Position numbers and translations under genes: made by a program. Below are positions 56,039 to 64,000 of a stretch of 64,000 nucleotides of DNA, piece by piece. The notes under the pieces were generated by a model, which saw only the letters and a program-made list of their open reading frames with translations, had not been told where the DNA came from and made no database searches. The DNA is from Aphidius gifuensis (Eukaryota > Arthropoda > Insecta > Hymenoptera > Braconidae), in assembly GCF_014905175.1 (NCBI RefSeq), contig NC_057790.1, positions 8,928,001 to 8,992,000 of the forward strand, given 5' to 3'. Positions within the stretch are counted from its first letter, which is position 1; each line of letters begins with the position of its first letter.

Positions 56039-57292
56039 TGTTATGTCCGAATTTACCCGTAATAATTGTAAATGTACTTACTTGGATTCGATCCTAACCT
56101 CGCGGTCAATAGATCAGGATCACGGCGCGAAAAGGAAAAGACAATGGATGAGAGAGAGGGATAGGTTGTTGTAATTATTATTACGCTTGGTTTATTATCA
56201 AAATTATGAATGACATTTATTCAATTATCAATTATCGCGATTATGTTATTACGTGTTGTGTATTGTGTATAATAAAATTTTATAATATTAAATGACTTAC
56301 GTTGGTTGATTTGATTTCTGTGTTACAATTGCTTTGGATCTGGCTCTCTTGGTTACTCTTTGATTATTGATTGATTGCAGTTCAATTATTTGTTGATTGT
56401 TGATTGTAATTTAGAATGATGATGAGTCGAGTGTTGATTCGATTCACAATCACTTACACTGGCTCTACGCTCTCCTTATTATTTATTTGTACAATAAAAT
56501 ATTTCTATTATAAAAATAGAAATATTTAGAAGAAATGTTGATAAAAAATTTTTAGTTAAGACAATTATTTAATTTAATTGAAATAGTTTTATTACTGGTT
56601 TCATTTTGAATGTACTTTTGCAAAGTCAAAGTTTTAAAATCAAAGATTTAAAATTTTCTAAGTTTTAATTTTTAAATAATAATTATGTCGAGAGTCAAAG
56701 CGACGATCTAAAGCTGGTCCGAGTTTCGATAACTGACTCTGGAATAATTTTCCGGAGTATTTATATGAATTGGGACCTAGGGACGCTCTTCTTTTCGGGA
56801 GAGGAAAGCGTCGTTTCCGTGTGCAAAAGGGGGTACGCTAGGTCCCATGGGTCGGCGGTCGTAAATCTTACATTTTATTACTTTTTGAGTGTTTGTCGTT
56901 TCTATTTTCCTAAGATATCTCTTTTTTTTATAGTTTCTGTCGGTCTGTTTTGTATTTCTTTTCATTACTTCAGTCTGTCGTTTTTCCGTGTTATCGTCTA
57001 AGGGTCTGGCTCTACTTTTATTGCTTTTCTTAGAATTTTAACTATGTCTGATGTTTTTTCAATTCCTATGCACTTTCTGTATATTTTTTGATTATATACT
57101 TTTTATTTTAGTTATGTGTCTCGTCTCTAGTTTTATGGTTTTTCTTGGAATATCTTTTAGGTCTAATGCATTTTTGGTTTTTATTGCTTTTTAGTTTTTT
57201 TATATTTACGTTATCTATTTCTTTTAATGTTCCGCTGGCCTCATTCTATTTTTATCTCATTCAAATATTACTGCATCCCGCTGGATGTAACA
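56039..57292. repeat. Candidate solo LTR (1.25 kb) with TATT target duplication
   Basis: Ends TGTTATGTCC and GGATGTAACA form a TGTTA...TAACA terminal pair; TATT flanks both sides (56035-56038 and 57293-57296). Interior is GC-richer than its surroundings. Minus orientation (start TGTTACATCCAGCGGGATG) resembles insect Ty3/Gypsy LTRs. No internal region accompanies it. Confidence 0.6.
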
Positions 57293-57364
57293 TATTTTTA
57301 AAAAATATAATTCAAATATAAATTATATTTACTTCATATATATAAAAAAAATTGATGTTCCTTA

Positions 57365-58065
57365 CAATTCAATTTTTTTGACTGCATTAATTCCTCAGCT
57401 ACTCCTTTTTTTCTGGTATTTTAATTTATTAAAATGAATCATATTAATATTATTTGTCAAATAAATAAATTGAATTACCAAGGAAAAGCAGCAGCTAAGA
57501 AAAAATGGAGTTAACGTATTGATGCAGCTTACTTTTGAATTTTTTTTGGCTGCATTAATTCCTTAGCTTTATTTTTTCCGTAACCACTGCTTGTCTTTGG
57601 TTATAATTAATTTTTCAAACAAATTACATGTATTTTATTTGTTAAATAAATTACTGAAAACCAAAGAAAATCAGTAGCTAACGAAAAGACGAAGCTAAAG
57701 AATTGATGTTGCTTACCATTTAATTTTTTTGGCTGCATCAATTTCTTAGCTTCATCTTTTTCTTAGCTACTGCTTTTCCTTGGTTTTTATTCATTCATTT
57801 AACAGATAAAATACATGTAATTTATTTTGAAAAATTAAACAAGTATAAATTTATTGATTCATCATTAATAATTGTATTCCATACAAAATATATATCAGAA
57901 GTAAAAGCTAAGTCACTAAGGAAAAAATGAAGCTAATGTAATGATATTGCTTACCATTTATTTTCTTTGGTTGCATTAATTCCTTAGCTTCATCTTTTTC
58001 TTAGCTACTGCTTTCCTTTGGAAATTTTTATTCTTTTCTTTGGTATTTTAACAAATGAAATTGAT
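57365..58065. repeat. Tandem hairpin array, second locus
   Basis: Three to four diverged units of the family at 22.3 kb: TTCCTTAGCT.CTGCTTTTC.TTGG and inverted CCAAGGAAAAGCAG.AGCTAAG partners, with GGCTGCATTAATTCCTTAGC spacers. Confidence 0.8.
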
Positions 58066-58753
58066 GCAATTTATATGAATAATTTAAAATATCAAGTCGC
58101 CAAAGAAAATTAAATGACAAGCGTTATGAATTCCAATTATTATTATTATTTTAAATGGAGCAACACGCTGAAGATGTCTACACATATTTCTCGAGTCTGG
58201 ATGGCTCACAAAATTTTTTTTTTTCTAATTTTTCAGGTTTGATTTTTTACCCAGAGCAAGTCGTGTTTTCTTGGGCTTCGAGAACTAAGAGTGTTCTACG
58301 GTCTGGACCCTCATCTGTCACTCAGTTTTTTTTTTAAGTTTGCAAATCAAACTTTCCGTAATTTTCACATAAGCTGGTTCCTGTTGAGTTCATCAAACTT
58401 ATTCAATCTTTTTTTGATATTACAAATTTGAATACAGTTTTTTTTTCTATTTTTCTATTTATTTATTTATTGTAAAATTTATGAAAAAGAGTCCCAAGAA
58501 AAATAAATTTTTCTTTGTAAGTTTTTTTTCAAATTTATTATTCTTTTGGAATAAGTTTTGAAGAAGTTTTAACATATTAAAATATCAAGTTCGATTTTCA
58601 AGTTTTTCTTTTAATAAATATCTATATTTTTTTTTGAATTTAGATATTTATATAACAGTATTTCACATTTTTTGTTTTATTCACAATTAAGAGAAGTCAA
58701 AATTGAATCACTTTTGTACGAAAAATATTCTTCTCTTTCTATTTAATATATAT

Positions 58754-59829
58754 TGTAACGAAATTTATCATTCCGTTGGTTCTCGAAATAAATATTATTT
58801 ATTTGATATCGATTGAATTGTTAATAATTAATGGGAGTTGGTCGTTAATAGTTCTAAGGGTCACTGCTTAAGCTCTGTGTAGGGTCAAGTCTGCTACGAG
58901 TGGTGTCAATGTAGCACATGTTTTGTATGTATTCGAGGTCCCGTAGCAGGCTTGATACTTTAAACCTTATCATGGTGAAAGTCTCCTCTCTATCTGTCGA
59001 ACGCTCTGAAGGAGACTACACGCCGGATCGTAAACCCATTCGTATTGCGGGCTAGTAAGGCTGCGCATGTCTGGGGCGATAGGTAGGGAAGCGCGAGAGT
59101 AGAAGAAGAGATCCCTCAGTAGCTTAGAACTCAACACAACTGGTCTGGCTCTCGAAAGATCCACTACCTTCTCTCGAATGCCTCTCTATGTTTCACTACT
59201 GGTTCTCTCTATATCGTTTGGATATCTTGTGGAGGTTCTCTATGTATCAGAAGTAAAGTCCTGGTGGAACTCTGTCCGAATTCCCAATGACAGACTAATA
59301 CTAATGATCACGCTATATGGCTATCTCTTATAATCATAATTATTATTATACTACCACTACATAATGATGTATGTGATTATAGTTCACGATGGACCACTGT
59401 AAATAATCACAATAATAATAATTCTGAGATGTATTATTAATGCAATGGCAACGTAATTGTAAGACCTGGCCACGTTGGCTTGCTGTATGGTTCCCTATAC
59501 AAAATACTCATTCCATATGTGGAATATTTGCTCCCACACTTACGATAGTTGTGACGTCAGTATTTTCCTTTAGTATAGTCGCAATGTAATATAGGCGTAT
59601 GTAATACACTATACTTAGTTTACGATAGCTCCCTTCAGGTTTGGTTATGTATTTCATAATCCTATCAGGTGAAACGCGCCCCTCCACCATTTCTAAGACT
59701 GAGTTAGTTTCCTCTTTTGTTCTCGTTACTCCCACGGCTGTTGGCTTCCGAGATAACCAACGTGGCTCCTCCTGGTGATTTAGAGAAGGATGGTGAGGAA
59801 TCCTCGTGCGGGTCAGAAAATCAGTTACA
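58754..59829. repeat. Candidate solo LTR (1.08 kb)
   Basis: Starts TGTAACGAAATTTATC and ends CAGTTACA, giving a TGTAAC...GTTACA terminal pair; ATAT flanks both sides, though the context is simple sequence. The interior (58830-59800) has near-balanced base composition, unlike the neighbourhood. Confidence 0.55.
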
Positions 59830-60612
59830 ATATATATGATAGTTACAAGTAGATGATAATTTAAAACATGAATCTGAAAAAAAAAACGAAGGAGAAGAAT
59901 GAAAAATTAGAAAGTAGAGAAATCGCAAAGAGTGATCATAAAAAAGAGGAAGAAAATTATAAAAAAACAATAATGTGTGTGTTATCGTACGCACAGGGAA
60001 ATGAAATTTCTTGAAATAATAATTACCATTTGGAACTCAAGTTCCATACTCTTGGGCATGTACAGATTACAGTCGACCGTTGTTGACCGTGGACCAAAAA
60101 GTTGAATCAAACTCGATAGTAGAATTTTTTTTTCATCTAAATTTTTCATCTAAGTTCAAAATTCTTATTGCAACAATTAATAGGTCATTTTCGGTGGAGA
60201 AATAGCAGACAAATGAGGGAGAAATATTTCAACCAGGGTTAATTTTGTTGGTTATAGTAATATTAATACAACTTTTACTATGATAAATGTCTACTAGTAT
60301 TTTCAGCATATATTTATATAAATAGTTTATTGATTCATACTTTATTCATTTATACCCCATTGAGTCTTTGAAAATCAGCTTCTTGTAATTCATCAACAAT
60401 AATACAGGTTTATCTTGTTCTTGGCAGCAAACAACACCCAGCTTGATATTCAACTTTGAAAATAATAATACAAATCAAAATTATAGATTCAGGTCCATTG
60501 AAATTGATAATATACCTTTTATTTGTTGGTGTTTACACTTCACTTCAACTTTCTTAAAAATTGAATAATAAGGAATCATACGACTTCTATGAATCGTAAA
60601 ACAACATAAAAA
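59830..60612. other. Non-coding stretch
   Basis: A-rich start (59875-59960), otherwise featureless; no gene or repeat supported. Confidence 0.4.
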
Positions 60613-60621
60613 AAAAAAAAT

Positions 60622-61255
60622 ATAGTCAAGTCCTCCAAGGTGCACCCTGAGAAATCCGTAGAATTTTTTATTTTTTTTCTTGTTGTTTGATTTGTTTTTT
60701 CATTTTATTGTAAAATAAATGACGATTTTTTTTGTTTTATTTTTTAATGTTGTTTATTTCTGTTGTTTAATAAAAAAAAAAAAATAAATGACCGAAAAAT
60801 TTCAAAAAAATATCGTAAAGTCTACAGATGAAGCGTCGTCGATTGAAACATTGCCGGAATCGATCTGTCAATATTTAAAATTGGGCTCTATCGAAAAATG
60901 GGAATATTAAATCTAATAAGGCCCAGAAATTGAAAATAAATATGATAATTGCTTTTGGGAAAAAAAAAAACATAAATTTCATTTAACATCAACTATTTCG
61001 GTTCGGCGGTTCAAAAAATATCTTGCGAAAACAAATTCTGACACTACATTTTGTTTAATAAAAAAAAAAATAAACGACCGAAAAATTTCAAAAAAATATC
61101 GTAAAGTCTACAGATGAAGCGTCGTCGATTGAATCATTGCCGGATTCGATCCGTCAATATTTGAAATTGGACCTTGTAGAAAAATGGCACTATCACAACT
61201 GATAAGGGTCAAAAATTGAAAATAAATATGACGATTGCTTTTGGGAAAAAAAATG
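60622..61255 (-). repeat. Dispersed repeat, copy B (inverted partner at 33.9-34.5 kb)
   Basis: Begins TATAGTCAAGTCCTCCAAGG and carries two CTACAGATGAAGCGTCGTCG units about 285 bp apart (60825 and 61110). Confidence 0.85.
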
Positions 61256-62270
61256 GAACCTAATGGGCTTCGTAGAAACCAATTTGATTCATAACTTTTT
61301 TTTTTATCGCGAAATAACAAAAAGTCACACGAAAAGTAAAAACATAAGTGTCCTACGGAACACTAAAAATATATCAGCTTTGATAACCTAGGTGATTTTT
61401 TTGTTGTTGTTTCACTCTCTCCTTTAATAAAAAAAAAAAAAGCAAACGCGTGTCAAAGTTGATTTATAAAATTTTTTGAACAGTTAAAAGCAATATTGAA
61501 ATTAAAAATTTACATTTACAAGTTTATAATCCTTCATCATGTTTTGCAATATAATATATATTGTTATTGAATGCGCAATATTTTCAAGCCTTGATGAAAC
61601 TACCTGAGTATATATGTATAATTTAATTCTTCATTGAAATATCAGTAAGCTAATAATTAAGTTCAGAAATTCATAAATTATTTTGAACAATCTATCAATC
61701 TTGACTTTTTTATTTTACTATAACTTACATTCAATTACCAGTGACAAAATATTTAATTAATGACAGAAAAAAGCGATGGACAATAAACAAGTCAATAGTA
61801 ATAAGAAATATTTTTTGAACATTCCATTTTTTTTTTTTATGTAATTAGCAGTCAATGAGGAAGTTCACATTAAATATTATTTTACAATGTTGATTCAGTA
61901 TTGTTAATGTTGACAGTAATTAAATTCATCGATTTATCTATTAACATCCTGGTTAAAATGATTTCTGCGATTTTCTTTGGATTTTCTCCAATTATCAAAA
62001 GCGGAGTAATTTAGAAAGAATGCGAGAAACTGCGGACGAAAATCGGAAAAAATCAGAATAAACGATATTTCGACTAAAATATATTATCGAATAATAAATA
62101 ATATAATTTATTCGAAAAATAATTGAAAAATTTTATCCATAAAATTATTTTTTCCCATAATTTTTGGACAGCAGCAATAGGTACTAAGTAGCTCGTTACT
62201 ATTGGTAATGATGTTTTATTATTTTTGCTTCATTCATCGTTACCTAAAAGTCTGTTTAGATCCTTTCTAG
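61256..62270. other. Non-coding stretch
   Basis: AT-rich; no coding pattern or structured repeat that I can support. Confidence 0.4.
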
Positions 62271-62764
62271 ATGATGCTGTTACACCTAAAAGTGCATATA
62301 AAACAAAACAAAAGAAAATAAATTTATAACATGATTTCAATTATTTATTTAACTTATTATTAAATAAATATATGTTTAAAATACCTTAGAATTTCCATTG
62401 GCTTATATTTTTTGTTTGTTGGTTTCCATTTGCTCCAACACATTTATTTGAGCTTATTCGTCCTGTTAACGTTATTTAATGACTTCTCCTTTCGAAAGCA
62501 CGAATAATATTTTTCAGGAAGTTTGTTCATGTATTCACTTCTATACCAACTGAATATACCTTTGAATTGGTTGGAATTCATTCAATGAGGCTGTAAGTGA
62601 TTCGAAAGCTGCTGGTATTTTTCCTGTTGGCAATAACGATATTGCCAGGATTTTGGACAATAAAGTTTAATGTGCTACGACAGTTGAGTCAATTTTTTGT
62701 GAAGCTCTGTTCAATACGATCTAGAAAACAAAAAAAATAGATAATATTAATTGTTGAAATTAAA

Positions 62765-62882
62765 AACTATTTTTTTTTTTTATCAAAAATTATTTTTTTT
62801 TTTAAATTAAAAATTATTTTTTTTTAATTAAAAATTTATTCTTTTTCAATTAAAAATTCATTTTTTTTCAATTTTAAAAATA
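62765..62882. repeat. T-rich minisatellite, unit about 28 bp
   Basis: Four units of AATTAAAAATT and a T run, in what would be an intron of the minus-strand remnant. Confidence 0.6.
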
Positions 62883-63539
62883 AAAAGAACTTTCTAATCC
62901 AATGGAATAAATATGAACGTTTACAGGTAAGACACCAAATGACCGTGTAACTGCATTTCGAAATCGATGATCCACACTAATGGTGACTTTTCTTGGTACA
63001 GGGCAGTTGTGCCGCAGTCCTTTTTGAAAATATGCAATCGTCTCATCACGAATATCATGTGGAATGGTATCAATATAACCATATGGAAATGGCAACATCT
63101 GAAAACACAATGAATAATAAATGATACAAACTATTTCGAAAAGAAAAAGCACAATAAGTGTTTCTTGGTAAACTTACTCGGTTTTAATATTTTAGTGACG
63201 TAATTAATATTGCTGTTGTTTCAGCAATGCTAGGTACAATTAACGATGATAGTTGAGAATTTAAATCATATTCGGTGCCTGCTGGTAATGATGGCACAAT
63301 ACACGGTCGCCAATGACCAAAGACGTTGTTGTGTCAGCTGCTACAAGCGATCTCAAATTAATTGACCCTCCACTGTAGGTTAAGATGCTTTCCCATTCAA
63401 CATTTTGTGTAAGTCTCTGGACATCGTAGAATGTCTGCTGATGCTCTGGATTTATTTACGCCATGCAGACAATCTTGTCGATACTTCTTAATAGTTGACG
63501 TGCAAAAGTACCTGTGGATAACTAGAAAATATAATTAAC

Positions 63540-63750
63540 AAAAAAAACATTTTTATTATTGTAAATATTTGAAAAAAAAACATTTTTATTATTTTAAATA
63601 TATGAAAAAAAAAAAACATTTATATTATTGTAAATAAAAAAAAAAAAAAAAACATTTTTGATATTTTAAATTTATAAAAAAAAAAAAACATTTGTCTCTT
63701 GTAAATATTAAAAAAAACATTTTCATTATTTCAAATATTAAAAAAAAGTC
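63540..63750. repeat. A-rich minisatellite, unit about 37 bp
   Basis: Six units of AAAAAACATTT.TATTATT.TAAATAT.. with A runs of variable length, again within the putative intron region. Confidence 0.7.
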
Positions 63751-64000
63751 ATTAAATTATGATTAAAACATACTTGGCAAAAACATCATTGAATATTGAT
63801 CTAGAATGTTGGAATGGTTGACGTTAATCACATCTCTTTTTGGTTCCGCATGAACACTATCAGGTGGATGATTGATGGTGCCATCATCTAGTAAGCATGC
63901 AGTGCGTTGCAATTTTAGGACTTAAAAGCTGAACACTTTAAACTGTAATATTTAAAAAAAAGATGAAACCATTTTGATTTCATTAGCTTTTGATTTTGAA

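Larger units (their letters stand above)
62400..63930 (-). pseudogene. Unrecognised multi-exon gene or element remnant
   Basis: Coding-like peptides appear leftward: about 63925-63780 (LLDDGTINHPPDSVHAEPKR, then a GTATGT donor), 63530-63190 after TTTTCTAG (QLLRSIDKIVCMA, then ILTYSGGSINLRSLVAAD in one frame and CIVPSLPAGTEYDLNSQLSS in another), 63099-62930 after TTTTCAG (LPFPYGYIDTIPHDIRDET, then VTISVDHRFRNAVTRSF, donor GTAAAC) and 62690-62400 (LLPTGKIPAAFESLTASLN, SEYMNKLPEKYY). One stop and at least one shift break it. The family is unknown to me; transposon or viral-derived origin is possible. Confidence 0.4.

Noticed and set aside
58155..58337. 60-codon plus-strand ORF
   Set aside because: No motif; composition of poly-T tracts and no conservation with nearby repeats.

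Overview
The window is AT-rich, intron-bearing, repeat-dense animal DNA. The mobile-element families (Polinton, BEL/Pao, Ty3/Gypsy, Helitron, foldback and TIR elements), insect-style satellites and a decayed AFG1-type ATPase gene point to an arthropod, probably an insect. A parasitoid wasp would fit, but that is inference. I see no intact multi-exon host housekeeping gene. Almost everything is selfish DNA at different stages of decay.

Layout. 0.6-1.4 kb holds a Ty3/Gypsy reverse-transcriptase relic (minus). 4.4-8.2 kb holds the 3' part of a Helitron (minus): a frameshifted Rep/helicase, then an intact-looking three-exon gene of 179 codons, then the GC-rich terminal hairpin. 8.2-15.6 kb is a BEL/Pao retrotransposon (minus) with both LTRs, PPT, tRNA-Tyr-like PBS, broken gag and pol, and a matching 5-bp flank (CATAC). 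15.6-20.8 kb is a patchwork: a second BEL/Pao on the plus strand, short collinear patches of the first BEL, and two opposed copies of AFG1-like ATPase exons in an inverted repeat. 22.3-24.6 kb holds hairpin arrays, a 1.09-kb TIR element and a palindromic-word array. 24.9-25.6 and 35.3-36.0 kb are inverted copies of one repeat. 30.1-31.6 kb is a 1.5-kb TIR transposon with TA target duplication and an unassigned ORF. 31.9-34.9 kb is satellite DNA.

36.04-49.25 kb is a Polinton/Maverick with about 220-bp TIRs and the full core set: protein-primed DNA polymerase B, a possible exonuclease, major and minor capsid proteins, a phospholipase A2/lytic-peptide/adenain-type protease chain, packaging ATPase, a DUF8207-like protein, a coiled-coil protein and an integrase. 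Minor capsid, ATPase and the two plus-strand structural-type ORFs are intact; polymerase, major capsid, protease and integrase are interrupted.

49.3-51.7 kb carries two neighbouring composite repeats, each made of palindromic-word arrays around a central minus-strand tRNA-like segment. The rest (51.7-64 kb) is satellites, two candidate solo LTRs, hairpin arrays and an unrecognised broken minus-strand gene at 62.4-63.9 kb. The most unusual items are the tRNA-centred palindromic repeats, the intact cargo-type gene in the Helitron, the unassigned TA-duplicating transposon, and the short-scale mosaic at 15.6-18.4 kb, which could be an assembly artefact.
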